Assembly (NCBI GenBank): GCA_013399305.1
Contig: VXAI01000039.1
Coordinates: forward strand, 4,454,372 to 4,518,371
Origin: Rostratula benghalensis
Taxonomy: Eukaryota > Chordata > Aves > Charadriiformes > Rostratulidae
DNA: 64,000 nucleotides
Reading direction: 5' to 3'
Shown piece by piece: positions 14,001 to 29,000 of this stretch (its first letter is position 1; every line of letters starts with the position of its first letter). Made by a program: the position numbers and the translations under genes. The notes under the pieces were generated by a model that was not told the origin of the DNA, did not search any database, and saw only the letters and a program-made list of their open reading frames with translations.

Positions 14001-17000
14001 TCCTTGCAAATCTCCTCCACTTTTGGGAGCATTCATCCCTTTGTACAGATTTTCTGACTCTTCTCTACCATGAGCACTACCTTATAGCAGACAGATAGGG
14101 GAAAAGGAGCAAAGACTTACTGACCCATTTTCTTCCCGTTTTCACCTGGACATAATTGTGTTTATTCTAGTAAATATAAGAGGATTGAGTAATTTAAAAA
14201 AGCACCACAAAAAATGCTACTATTCCAGACTCCTCTATAGCAAGCCTAAAACTCAAGAGCTTCAACAAGCTCTTTCACAGAGGTCAGCAGGTAACGTAAT
14301 GTTTTCTGTGGGCTTATATTTATTGTTAGAGCAGTTCTAAATCAATTATGTAAAAACATGTGCCTTAATTTGTGTTTAACACAGCCTTGTATATGTGCCT
14401 TTGTGCTCACTTTTTTACCATATTTCTTTTCCGCCCATCCTACCACACTGCCCATCCCACCTTTTGGCATAACCATGCCCTTGCTCTCATGCAGTGGCTG
14501 GTGTTTTGCCATCAGAGTGTACCTGCCAAGGGCTGGAGATCTTCTGTGACGCTGCCAAGCTGCGTGCTGTCCCATCAGTCTCTTCAAACATAACCATAAT
14601 GTAAGTAGAGCAGAAAAATGGTCTCCTGCTCTGTTCAGGTTTGACTGTCAATCCTACAACCTTTTCACAATTACAGCTTGTAATTATGACTGGTTGGCTC
14701 AGCTGGTGCTTGTGAAAGTAAAGTGTCTCTCTGTTGACAAGTCTTTTAATGTTTTAAGTACAGATTTTCCCTGCATAAAAGGAGAGAAAAGGAACTAAAA
14801 AACTCTGTGAAGTGATCGTTTCATGTTTGTAACAGTGACTTAAGCTAGCAACAGTTTCAGGAAATCTAAAGAAATCTTCAAAAGAAATGTTTCCTTTTAA
14901 GACACAATGCATAGGACTTTTTTATTATTCTATGATCCTGCCAATATTTCAAGTCTATATTCCTGGCTATAAAGCAAATAACCTTGAACTCAGTGGAACT
15001 ATCTGCTTGAGCAAATCTTTTTAGTTCTCATTCGATGTCTCTGAATACACCATTATTTAAAAAGATTTAATTTGGCCTGGGCATCAACATGCATGTCAAA
15101 CTTTTGGAAGAGATCAGGGAATGGTTGATATTGCTCTTCGTTTGCACATCACTGTTTGAGAGGCCGTTTCCTGTGTGGTGAGCCAGGGACAGCATCAGAT
15201 GTCCTTAACATGAGGATCTTCCCCGTAGAACAGCGGTACAGACCTTTCTGTTCAGCTCCAGCTTTTCTCGTGTGTGGCCGAGGTTCTTCTTGTTGGGTCC
15301 ATGTTCAAATGTTGCAATACTTCATAACGAAGACAATGTGGAATGCCAAATATATATTTAAATTGGCTATTGGCTCAGGGTCACAAAGACTTCAAAAATA
15401 ATGCCTCGGTTCTAGCTGAAGAAAAAGTGGTGAGTCAGTTCAGCTGGCTTTCAGGCCAGGCTTTCCTTTAACCCAACCCAAAAAATTGTTGTTCTTGACA
15501 GGACACTTAAGGCAGTGCTCAAGTGACATAGGGATATAGGGACCCACCATGCACCAGGAAATAAACTCTATATGTGTTTGGAGTTTGAAATAAATCTGTG
15601 GTTTAGTTGGTATTTAAGCCTTCTTAACTCTTAGATTTAACTAATTAGTTTAACTAATTATTTAGTTGCCCTGGGGACATGGAAAAATATTGTTTGATGA
15701 TAAAATATTTGGCTTAAATGTATACAAATATTGAGAAAAGTAGAGGTAGCATATTCACATAATTTCATGTTGCTTTTATTATATAACAGTGTGAAAGCTG
15801 CCCTTATTGAATATGAAAGTGGCAGTACTGTAGGAAGCTGGGAGGGTATTTTTACTCTGTGCATTCATTCCTACAGGTCTCTTCAGAGGAATCTACTAAG
15901 AAAACTTTCTGATGACATTTTCAAGAAATACCAAGACCTTAAAAATCTGTAAGGGAGTATTTCCACTTAAAATATCTATTCAGTGCCTTAAATATTTACC
16001 TCCTCCCTCTCACATATACACACAAAGAGCTTAACAACTAAGTGACAACTTGCAGTTTATACTCAAAATTCTACTTTGTCTGACCCTTCAGTACTTCATT
16101 TAATTGTGTAACCTGTTTGGCTCAAATAGCTTGATTTGACATCACTATTTTTGGAAAAACATACTTTCTGCATGTCTAGGGTTTTTTATATTGATTATTT
16201 TATACCAGCAAATTGCTATACTTTGATCATATCTGATGGAAGTTATATTTACAATGAATGGTAATATTTCAAAAGAAATTAACTTAATCCATTTATTCTG
16301 CAGAAAAAAAAAAAACTTTGGAAACTTAATCTTCTGTTGTCACAGGGAGACATGGCACTTGGTTTTACTCTTAGTTATGTCTGGTACTAATTTGATAATG
16401 CCCTAACTAGTCAAAGTGTTACAGTATTGCAATACTGTGCTATGTTTTATGATCTCTATCATGTATGTTTTTAAAAAATCATAGCCTTTAACAAGTTTTC
16501 TTTATATAGAATTAGGGAAATTAACAATTAAATACAACAGTCTAGAGCGGGGCTCTTATGTCACCAATTCAAGGCGCCCATGTTCTGGAAAACTTACTGG
16601 ACTGTAACTTCTGTGGAATCTGTGCTATACTGCAGCACCCTCGTGTGTTCAACGAGTTAAGTGCCATCCTTAAAGTGTTGAAAGATGCCTTCTAATTAAA
16701 AGAAATAATCGTTAATGTATTTAGTGCTAATTAATTATGATTACTTAATATTAATTTCACGCATTCCTGATAGATAACGGTACATTTCCAGAAAGCTTTT
16801 GAGCAGTATTTGGCACAAACCCATTTTGTAAAAGCCAATGTCAGATTTCTTACTTTTTTTAACAGAAAAATCAGATGCTTTATTGACTGTATTGTCAAAT
16901 TTATGATGTAACAAGTTTGACAATGTCTTTTCAAGTATCACATAAGATAAGCATTCACTTTCATTGATAGATTTTAATGGGTTATTTACACTAGCGCTGA

Positions 17001-20000
17001 CTTTTCATATTCAGAAAATGAATAGTTGTATCTTCTTAGGTACCTTCAGAATAATAAAATCCGAGCTGTATCTGAACGTGCTTTCAAAGGTTTATACAAC
17101 TTGACAAAACTGTAAGTATTGCTTTTGGAATACTGAAGTAAAGAGCAATGGGAATTGCTCTGAGAGTTGCTATTAACATCTCACTCCTTTGATTCAATGT
17201 TAGGAAGCTGCAAAAATGGTCAAATCTTGAAGTCAATGATTGGATTGAGAAAGCAAATACACATTAAGATCTGTCTGTGTAATTTTATCTGACAGGACAA
17301 CACTCTGAAAATACAAGTGGGCTCTGTACCCCTGTTCCCCAAATCTGCAGAGTGGAAGAAGAAGACAGTATGGTAGTTATGTGCATGAAGTCAAAAAGAA
17401 TGAAAAAGAAAATAAACCAAAATCAATAGCTTGTGATGAATCAAAACTCTTTAGTGTTCTATTTGGATTTACAGAAACAAACAAAAGCAACCAGTATGAG
17501 TAATGACAAGAATGCTCTTTTTGCTTTTTTTTGAAAGGTGCTTCTAACTTCTAAGGAAAACACTCACTGAATGAGACGATACGTAAATCGTGTTGTTCTG
17601 TTCAGCTTTTCATTTCTGCAGTGTTTTTAAAAGGAATTTTTTTTTTTTTACAGAGTGTTACCTCTTCTTTTTCCGTCACATGAGTGTGGTTGATTATCTG
17701 TTATTACAGCTGCCAGTACCTTCCCAGACCATTTATAGTACAGCCCCTCACTTCATTTCTCAGGCTTGCTTTTTCCATGATTCTGGTATCTACATGTGGC
17801 TAACATCCTTAACAGAGACTGAATGGAATCCTGGGAACATTCATGGAACAAATCACTCCACAGAAGGAAACTGGGAAAGGCCTAAAACATGACACAGTGA
17901 AAATACATAGCCTGTTGTGTTTTCCCACAGATAAGACAAATTTTTCACCATAATTGTTCTGTAAGTGCTCGCTACAGAAAGTCCTACCCTGCTCTGGCAT
18001 TTCTACGGAAGATACAAGCCTGCATGTTTCCTTCTCACACAAAAGAATTTGCTTTCTTGGGAAGAAAGAGGCTGGAATCACGTATAGCGGGATTTTGTTT
18101 ACTTAGTGGTTTATTTTTCAAAGAAAAGCATGAAAAATTACCTTAATCAAAAATGATAATTCTGAAAATATTTAGCAGTGTTCTGATAAATTATAAAGGA
18201 AAAGTCTCAGAACGCATTTTCATGTGTCTGATGCTAATTAGTCATTCCATTCATTTATCTTAGCTTGGTCTTGTTTCAGATACCTGAGCAACAACAAGAT
18301 AACCAGCTTGAAGCCAGGTGTCTTTGAAGATCTACACAGACTCGAATGGCTGTATGTTGTTTTCTTATTTGTGTGTTTGTTTTCTTAAGGGCTAAATGAA
18401 GCATGACAAAGAAATACTTGGGTTGCTTTCATTTTTGTGCCTAGTGATACTTTATGCTAGATAATAACTAAGGAACTCCTGTTGCACTGTGCAAGGTAAA
18501 AATCTGACTTCAGTGAGAGCAGAAGCTTGTTCTTGGCTCCAATGACTGATGACTGTTACAATACCAGATTATGTTTATTAGTAATAGATTTTTACCAATT
18601 AATACATTTGTTAACTCAGATATGATAAAGCAGTAAAAAGCTGGGGGGGGCGGGAGGGGGCAGTAAATAATATACAGTTCTTGAAATGTCTCAGACAAAA
18701 TGACTGTCTTAATCTGAAATATTTGTTTATTACTGCTTTCCAGACAGAAGAAATGTAATTACTGTTTTGACTCAGTAAAGTTATTTAAAAATAAGCAATT
18801 AATAATATACTTAACATATTTCTCTGCATTTTGAACTGATGGATTGCTGTGGAACACCATTATGTGGTGCTGCTTTGTTTTCACAGGAAATTAATTCAAA
18901 TTCTTCATCAATAAATTTTGAAAACTGGCAAGAAAATGCTTTTGTTTTTCTAAATTGAAAACAGTTATTTTTTCTAAGCTTTTTTTTTTTTAATCAAATC
19001 CTTCTGTAAGAAAATTAATTCAATGAATACCTTGACCTGTTATGGAGTAGTGCATCAATCTTTTAAGTAGTTTGAATGGGTATATGAGGAAAACCACTTC
19101 AATTGTGTTTGGTTGGGTTTTTTTCATTTGTACAATTTAAGACTGCAGTCAGTTACTAATTTGATACGTGCTTTGCTGTAATTCATAGGATAATTGAAAA
19201 TAACAGGATAAATCGGATCTCTCCATTAACATTTTATGGACTCAAGTCACTTATTCTTCTGTAAGTACAGAATAAGAACCAAAAGTGGTGTTGTCCTGGT
19301 TTGAGGTGAATGAAACCAATTTTCTTTTCAGTAATTTTATTTTTCAGTTACGTGTCTTCTAACTGACTGCACTCTCTGAAATTATTGGTATGTTTTTCAG
19401 AGAGTGTCCATTTCTAGGAGATAAGATCTGATGTTCATAGTTATTACCAAGGGATGGTATGCAGGGAGGCTCCTAATTAGACTTATTACTAGAACATCCA
19501 AGGTCAGCTCACTTTGTTATTTGCTCCATTGGAAGCATAGAAGCAGAAGTGTGTAGCAGGATCATACCTGTGGGGAGGAGTGGATGGGACAGGTGACCCA
19601 AAAGTGACCCAACAGGGTATTCCATCCTGTCTGCATCATGCTCAGGATAAAGCTGAAGAATCAAAGGGTCAAGTCTCTCCTTCTGTGGCTCGCATCTGAG
19701 GAGGCTCTGCAGAGTGCCACAGGGACAATACGTGGAAGTTTAAGAAAAAATTCTACCTCTAAGACTATGAGAAATGAATAAAAATTTGACTGCCTTCTTT
19801 TAAAACAGCACAAATATAAAAGACAAGGTCGGGGGGGTTTCTATACTGTATTTTTTGTCAAATATAAATAGCTGTACTATCCTTTTTTTTTTTCAGAGAA
19901 ATGATGAATAATTCTCTTGCTCATTTGCCTGATAAACCTCTGTGCCAATATATGCCAAGACTAAACTGGCTGTAAGTCCACCTTATTTCACTGGAAAAAT

Positions 20001-23000
20001 ATTATTTTGTTGTCTTTGTATGGTGTTTCCACGCCACTTTTTCTAATGGGGTGCTGAGTCTTTCAAAGTGCCTATTGGGTCACTGCAGGGTTGATGACCT
20101 GAAGGCATCAATTAGGTGTGCAGAAATATTATATGTCTGGTTTCCACTCTCTTTTATGCACTCGTGAAGTTCTGGTAGTATTTTTCTTTAATTACCTTTG
20201 AATAACTGCCTGAATTTATTTTCAGTGATTGATGTTTTGTTTTTATATCCCAGAGACCTTGAAGGCAACAATATCCATCATGTAAGAAATGTCACTTTCA
20301 TCTCCTGCCACACTCTCACTGTACTGTAAGTAATAGGATATGCTAGCCAGCCAGAGTGAGATATGCTTCTATTGAACAATCAAATGATTTGTTACAGCTA
20401 ATATTAAAGTTTCCTGATTATCATGGATATTTAGATCTCAGGAGATTGAATTAAAATGTTTGGTTTTAAATGAGTGCCATACAGAGTAACCAAAACTGCA
20501 AGTAAACTTCACTGAAGTGATTTTGAGTGATATTAAGATTTAGACATTTTCATTCTAACTTTTTACTTGGAAAAGAAGGCAAAAAGTCTCATAATAAAAA
20601 GCAGAAATCATACAATATATGTAGCTCTTTTCTCATTTTAACAAGTTTGTTTGGCTGGTTGGATGGCTTTTAGAATTTTCCCCAAAGTTTGACTGATCAC
20701 AATGGTGGTGTGGTCATTGTCAGAAAATTCCCTCAACCATTTGCTAGATTGGTAGGCTCCAGTGTATCTGTCACTTTCAGTTTTTAAGTCTTGTGCAGTA
20801 CCCATATTCTTGGCTTTCTCTTTGCTTTTAAAATCCAGGTTGTTCATTTAAGTAATAAGCTCAGTGGCAGATGAAACAGGGGTGAAGGAAAATTTGTAGG
20901 TCCACGTGCCTGTGTCCAAGACGTGACTAGCCTTCCAGTCCAGTTAATCTTCCTCCTGCCCTCAGACAATTTATATCAGACTCCTATGGGTGTGTGGGTA
21001 TATAAATATATATATACACACAAAAACATATGTGCATAGGCAATAAAAAACACTTGTCGAATGGTAAAATGGTAAGCTTCTACATCTGATTAGCTTGTTA
21101 ACTGAGCTAGGCAAATATTTGAAGATGCAAAGAAGAGAGAATTTTAAAAGTTTATAAAAAGTTTTCTCCAAAACCAAATAGATGTCAAGAGGCAGCACCA
21201 TAAGTTTGTTTTATTCTTGCAGGGTGATGAGACGAAATAAAATCAGCTCTTTAAATGAAAACAGCTTTTCTTCTCTCCAGATGTTAGATGAATTGTGAGT
21301 CGATTTCTTCTCTTACTTGTATTAACAAGTCACAAAGTTTTATCATTTATATTACAAACATCATTTGTCATAAATTCTGTTTCATATAACATGCTCTGGA
21401 GATAGCACCCATCTTCAGGATTTTTTTCTGTATATTTAACAGGGAAGATTTAGTCAGTAAAATAATTCATATTCTGTGAATATCAATATATTGGGGGTTT
21501 TGCTCACCAGATCCTTACGTTCCATGAATAGAATCATACTAATTAACCTTAGACCACCACAGTATCTTTTAGACTGGTTTGCCAGGTTCAGCCAGACTGA
21601 GATTTTTTTACTCCTCTGTCCATGGCTATTAAAATCTGTACTAAGTGAAAGTAACAGAAAACTAAGAAGAAACAGAAAAACTAAGATAAATATGTAATGC
21701 TGGCTAACGTGAAAGAAAAATCCCCTCATGAAACAGTAAATTTATCTCCAGGCTCCTACCACTCAGGTTAAAGGTATTTTACTTTCTTTTTGATGTAAAT
21801 ACAATAATAATAAACTATGTATGTATAGCTATATCTGAACCAACTAGACAAAGAGAAATCTGATGGATTTAGCTTCCCACCTACCTTTAACAGCATTCTT
21901 TCAAAGTAAAAGTTTTTTATAACCTATATAATAATTAATATTTGGCAAATAGGATAAAACCGTGTGTCTTGAAATTGCAAAATGGTTTGGTAAAATTACT
22001 GAGCCTAGTTAGAACTTAATAACTTAATGCATCCTACCTGTGTCTCTTTCTGCAGAGATTTGGCTAGCAACAAGATTGAATCACTTCCTCCATATATATT
22101 TAAGGATCTAAAGGAGCTTTCACAACTGTAAGGATTCTTCAGTATTATGATACTTTACTGTGTATTACTCATTTGATATGATGCTTTCAGTCATGAATAC
22201 TGGGAAAGAAAGTACCTTTGTGTGTATGCATCATCTAAGCCCTGCCTGAAAAAAGTAATTCTATATAATATTTTGCCCAGAATATTTTGTAGATGTGCAT
22301 TGTCATGTCCCAAAACTTAGCAAGTTTATATTCTACCTTTTCTAGATCATGTGTATATACAGAATGAGCTATATAATGAGAAATTAATAATTTGATAACA
22401 ATGTTTATTGTGATAACAGGATTTTAATCTAAAAATAGACAGTAAGCACCCGTAAGAGCCATCATATGGATGCCTTGTTTGAAACTGCTTTTTTCCTTTG
22501 AAAGAGTTCCCAAAAAAGCATTATCATAAAACCAGAAAGACATTCTCTCTTTTTCCCACAATGCATATATGGGCAAATTCTCAAATGCTGCTGCTGGAAA
22601 GTCCGTCTTTCTCACATAATCCTCTGAAGGAGAGGAGATAGTATGTGAAATAACTTATTTTTGTGCTTTTCCAGCATCCTTGGGATCCATCACAATACAC
22701 TGGGGCATTCAAGTGCATACAGTTGAATTTATTGAGTTTGACCATTTCAAAATATCAAAATGAAAACATAAGGAAAATTACAGGGAGAAGAAAAAGGGGA
22801 TACATAGAAGCACCTTGCTCTTGTACAATAGACTCTAACGTCTACTTGTACATTCCACTGCCTCTATCCCTTCTTGAACTCGCACAAATGATTATGAAAA
22901 AAATAGATTTTAGCCAATAGTAAAATCAATTGTAATTTCTTTCTAAACGTAGGCAGTTCAGCTAGGTTCTTTTACTTGAATGACAAGTCTGGGAAGTTTA

Positions 23001-26000
23001 ATAACTAAATATTTCTATAGTCAAAACCTTTAAGCATCAGACTGGGGGAGGCAGAGTTGTGTTTGTGTGTGTGTGTACTAGACAATAGCATGCCTGTGAA
23101 GCATCTGACTACTCTTTCCACTGGCTTACCAAGCTGGATAACACTGAATTAATGTTACCATTTGCAGTTGGAAGTGCCAATTGTCCTCCCTACATAACTG
23201 GAAAAGCAAATGTGTTATGTAGTTTGACTTCATTTTTAGAACAAACTGTAAAGAAGATGTTCAAAGGTACTAATGGCTATGTTGTATTTACAGGAACCTT
23301 TCCTACAACCCAATCAAGAAAATACAAATAGACCAGTTTGATTTTCTAATTAAACTTAAATCCCTGTAAGTATCAAGCTTTTTTTTATATTTCGGCTAGA
23401 TTTTCTTTGTGATTTGCATATCTCCTTCAGAAGAACGTGATCTAGAATATGTTTTATAAGAAATTGCCCTTGAAATAGTTCATAGTTATGTTGATGATCC
23501 TCAACAATTTTAGCCAAGGAAATAATTACTAGCAATGCTAATTTTTTTCTTCCTGACAATACCAGTTTTGTAATGAATTCCTTTCCAACAAAAAGAGATC
23601 ATAAATTGAGCTTAGAGAAGGAGGACATTTTCTTTTCTGCTACTACAGAACCAGATTAATGCAGCTTTCATTTTACCTTGTACAATTTGTTCACAGGGCT
23701 TAAGGGTCATGCAAGATCCAGTTTGGGCTATTAATACCAATAGCCAGTACCATTAGGATATGTAAAGACAGGAATTACAAGGAAATTTGCTGTATGTACA
23801 CTTTTGGGTTTATATTTCCCTTCTTAAAGAATTTACTGCTAACACCATGAAAAGAACATCATAAACCAAGTACAATTCAGCTGCCATGTCAGAGGCAGGT
23901 GGAATATCTATATATCATTTTGAAGAGTTTAGGGGGAGTTTTTGTGGGTGCAATAACACAGGAGCTCCAACTTGAATCCTGCCAGCAGAGCTCTTCCTAA
24001 AACTGTCATAATGCAGTGTCAATCTTACAAATCTGAATTATCCTGCAGTACACCTTTAAAAACATCTTCAGAGGCCACTGCAGGTCCGCAACGACTAGCT
24101 TGGTAGAGCACAGCATTGGCTCACATTGGTCATCATTTAAAAATCATAGAATCATAGAAAAGTTTGGGTTGGAAGGGACCTTTAAAAGTCATTTATTTCA
24201 ACCTGCCTGCAGTGAGCAGGGGCATCTTCAACAAGATAGGGTAGCCCTGTCTAACCTGACCTTGAACGTTTCTAGGAATGGGGCATCTACCACCTCTCTG
24301 GGGAAGTTGTTCCAGTGTTTCACCACCCTCGGTGTAAAAACTTTCTTCCTTATATCTGGTTTAAATCTTCCATCCTTTAGTTTCAAGCCATTACCCCCTC
24401 TTCTATCGCAACAGGCCCTGCTAAAAATGGTGGTGAAAATCGAAAGAGATGTTTCCTTGGACAGGAATGTATTAGGAATTAATTATTTGACCCCTAAGCT
24501 GTAGCCAGCAGTGCATATGCCTCTGTTGATCAATCCATCTTCCTCCCAGTGAGCTGGAATCTAACAGCCAAATTCAACTAATTACTAAATCTGTACAAGT
24601 TTCATTAAAAGAAGCAGCTGAGCACAGAAAAGAATAATTAATTACCTAACAGTCAAGCTACAGAATATACTTTATTCATTATTTAACACCAAAGAACCCA
24701 TGCAACTTGGTGGCCACGACCTCCTATGTTTTTAAGTTAAGAAAATTGTTAAGTCTTGAGACACATCTATAGAAAAATGTGTATTTCATCAGTTTGTAGA
24801 AGACCAGTTGCATCTTTGCTAGTTTGAAGTAGTAATAGCTGGGGAGAGGCCATCCTAAGATTCATTACAGTGCTTAAATAAAACTGACAAACTTCTATAT
24901 TGGTGGCTTTTTCTTGTCTCCCAGCAAAAGTGCCAGCCAGCCCACAGCAACTAACAGTAAGACTGATATTTTTCCCCACTTTTGCCTAAATGTGCTCAGT
25001 ATTCAGCATTCCAAGTGCTGAACAGTGAATTCAAATAAGGCTTCCCACAAGTTGAACCGAAGACCTCTGACCAGTTGAGCATTTAACCAGTGGATGGGTT
25101 GGACTGGAAGAATACAGAAACTGAAATTCTAAAAGAGGGTTACACAGTTACACTTTACTAATCTAGCGCTTCAGGGAGTAATAATACTGCCGTTTTCTAT
25201 ATGTTAAAGAATAAATCTTAAAATAAGAAATCCCGTTTATGTGTCACAAGAAAGCCAGTGTTTTCCCTTACATGCCATGCTCTGCGTCCCTGCTTCCTGC
25301 TGCTTTTGACACAATGAAAACCAAATCCCTGCAGTGGTTTGTTTGTGTAGTAAAGCTGGGATAAAAGACAAGAGACATGTAAAATATCACTATTGGAACA
25401 AGTTATTATTTTCTCAGAGATGATGAAAGAACATCAGTAGAACAGTACTTTGGAAGGGCAACATAATAATCAGAGATTGAACTGCTGAGAGCACTAAAAG
25501 AGCCACCTTCATGATTTTGGAAGAACAGAGACTTTATTAGAATTAACTGCAATTTATTTTATTACACTTTAGCTTTTACACAGACTTTCAGATCAAGTTT
25601 CAAAGGGATGACAGATTAGATGTAGTTAAAGTTCATCTCCAGCTTCCTATATTCATAGAAGCACAATTAAATACTCATAAAATTTGTTCTTTTACTACTG
25701 AGTTTCTGTGGCCTTTTTATTGAGAGTATATTGTTTACAGCAGCTTGGAGGGCATTGAAATTGCAAACATCCACAGAAGAATGTTCAAGCCCCTGAGAAA
25801 CCTTTCCCACATGTAAGTAGATCTGCTTTCTTTGGTCCGAATTTTACAATTTACAGAATGCTGGTTAATTGAAAACAAAAGTGTGTGAAAAGCAGCGTGT
25901 GCACAGTTGTCAAATTTTGACAGTTTTAATTTATTTTTCTTCTTTCAGAATATGTTTTCTGAGTAGTTTGGTACCCAAACTAGAACAGTCTTGTGTCTGT

Positions 26001-29000
26001 TTTTCTTTTTCACGACCAGATATTTTAAGAAATTCCAGTACTGTGGATATGCCCCTCATGTGCGCAGCTGCAAGCCCAACACTGATGGGATTTCATCTCT
26101 TGAGAATCTTTTGGCTAGTATCATCCAGAGAGTGTTTGTCTGGGTGGTATCTGCCATCACCTGCTTTGGAAATATTTTTGTTATCTGCATGAGGCCTTAC
26201 ATCAGATCAGAGAATAAGCTTCACGCCATCTCAATAATGTCTCTCTGCTGTGAGTACTCCAGGCATAAAAGAATATTGGTTTAGTCTGCTCATAGCGTAT
26301 ACATTTGTTGTTATAATATAGTAACATATTTCCAGCATTGGATTAACTGAACTTTCATGTTGTTGCAAATGATGATACAAAATGCTGTGTACCTTACCCA
26401 TCAGGAGGTCTCGTTAGATGCTGCTTTTGTTCTGTACCAACAGGCAGTTGATAAAGTCCAAAGGTTTCACGCTTTATTTTAATGCTGTGGGTACTGCATC
26501 ATGCTCTCTTCAGCAAGGAGAAATACAATTCCAAATTCTTCAAAGGACCATAAAATTTACTATGTATTTTTGAATAAATAACAGTTTGCATGTATAAACA
26601 TAGTGTTCAATATAGGTACTTACTTTTTTGAGCAAAAGTTACCTATGCAAACGTAGAAAATCAATCGTTCCTGGTTCCCCAATATTAAGAATTAGGGTCT
26701 CTCTTATTTTAGTCCAGACAAGCCAGGTTTATGGATTAACTGCTTGGCAGCAGAGTCACCATAATCTCAAGTACCCTGTCTCGATACAGGAGAGTTTACA
26801 AGTATTTCACAAAAGCTATTAGTTGCATTTTGAAAGGTAATTGTCAACAGCGTATAAAATTATTGCAACATTTCTAAACAGCAGGACAGTGATTCTGAAA
26901 CTTTGCTGTTTAACCATGGTAACAATCTGATCACCAACACACAGAACTTCCAGAAATATTTGAGAAACCTTCAGTTCTGTGTTGCCAGTTCTATGCCTTT
27001 ACTAGCCCTAGTAACAGAGATGCACATCAGTTGTGAATTAGCATAAGGTGAACAAACCAAAAATAAGCTTTGAATCCAGCAGAGAGGCCTTACTCAAGAC
27101 AAACTGCCTTAAGCTAAATGTCAATGGTAAAAGGAGTAAGACAGAGTGAAAAAAGGACTGCGGTAGTATTTCTATAAAAGAAGCCATATATCTTTCCATT
27201 TGCAAATCAATTTTATCTGAACTTCAAAAAAGCAGGTTGCGAACAAGTATTAAACATGGGCTATCAGTCCAGCTACACGGCGGGGGAGGGGGGAGAAGGG
27301 GGAGATGTAGGAGGGGGAAGGGATAGAACTAAAATATCCTTAATTGTAATTCACAATAGTATTCTAGCATTCCAACTATAATATTGATTTTTTTATTTCT
27401 ATGTATTAGCTGACTTTTAAATACGTACTCATATGTATGGGTGTATGTCTGTTTTCCAATATACATATACACAAGGAATGGGAAATCCAGGTGTGTGAAT
27501 AATGATGTTAAGCACTGTGCCCACAGGTGCTGACTGTCTGATGGGAATATATTTATTTGTGATTGGAGCTTTTGATCTTAAATATCGCGGAGAATACAAC
27601 AAGCACGCTCAGTTGTGGATGGACAGTATTCATTGTCAATTGGTGGGATCGCTGGCGATTCTGTCTACTGAGGTGTCAGTCTTACTGTTGACTTACCTGA
27701 CTTTGGAAAAATACATCTGCATAGTTTATCCTTTTAGGTTTTTGAAGCCCAGAAAAGGCAGGACAATTTCCATTTTGGTTCTTATCTGGATAATTGGGTT
27801 TGTTGTCGCTTTTATCCCACTGAGCAATAAGGAATTTTTCAGGAACTACTATGGCACCAATGGCGTCTGTTTTCCTCTTCACTCAGAACAATCTGAAAGT
27901 TCAGGAAGTCAGATTTATTCTGTTGTCATTTTTTTAGGTAAGTTGCGTTTCTTCTTTATATACAATTAGAGCTACAAATGAACTTAGTTTTCACACAAAT
28001 AAGATCCCTTTACTGTGATATTCACACCACATAATAATCACTTACAGACTTTTTCCGGTCTGAACATTTCACTATATTGGATACATGAAGGGCTGAAAAA
28101 GTAAAAAGAAATTAATGACCATTAAGTTCCTGAATGAACAGACTTTGTCAGGGAAGCAGAGCAATGGTATGACCAGAGGAGAACTATGTGGTTTGGATCA
28201 TGTTGCAGCCATTTATCAGGGGATGATGAATGAAATAAATACCTGAGGAGAAAATTCAGTGTTCACATGTATACAGACTCAGATCTTCTGGCCACTTAGT
28301 TGTGTGGGACCAGCAGTTTAGATGAAATATTTTTTTCTTTACTACCCAGCCTGCAAATAGGTGATGTGAAATTGCCATCACACTCTTAAATTATAACTCA
28401 TTCTTAACTTCTTAAACAGGTGTAAACTTGGTAGCCTTTATCATCATTGTGTTTTCCTATGGGAGTATGTTCTACAGTGTTCACCAAACAGCAATTACAG
28501 CTACTGAAATTCGGAATCATATTAAAAAGGAGATGATCCTTGCTAAACGTTTTTTCTTCATTGTGTTTACTGATGCACTGTGTTGGATACCCATTTTTAT
28601 TTTGAAACTCCTTTCTCTACTCCAAGTAGAAATACCAGGTACGTCCTTTCTTTTCTGAGGCTGTTTCAAGTGCGTCTGTACAAAGAGCGCTGTTTCAACT
28701 TTAGAAGAAAAATAATTTAATATATTGAACTATATTAGTACCATAAACTTTAGGTTACATATCTATATATATGTTTACACAAAATAATGAGCTATATTGT
28801 GTTACTACTGTATTGAGCTTTATTACTATGATAGTCAAAGAGTGGTCACTTTTAAGTCAGCCCAACAAACCTCAAAAATCAAATTGTTCAAGTCTGTCTC
28901 CATAGGATATCTATAAAATGTACAAAATGTATTTGAAAAACAAGGCTGAATTTCATTGGCTTTTCTCATCTTGGGTTTTGCTGGTTTTGTTGCCTAAATA

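Larger units (their letters stand above)
13667..25740 (+). other. RXFP1 introns 3-13, between the linker, cap and LRR exons
   Basis: Eleven introns of about 0.28-2.4 kb separate the listed exons. Their only recognised contents are the CR1 fragment at 24144, a G-rich tract at 18642, and short AT or GT simple repeats near 21000 and 23063. Otherwise I see nothing. Confidence 0.7.

Noticed and set aside
24100..24504. 134-codon plus-strand open frame
   Set aside because: It is the antisense reading of a CR1 3' UTR.
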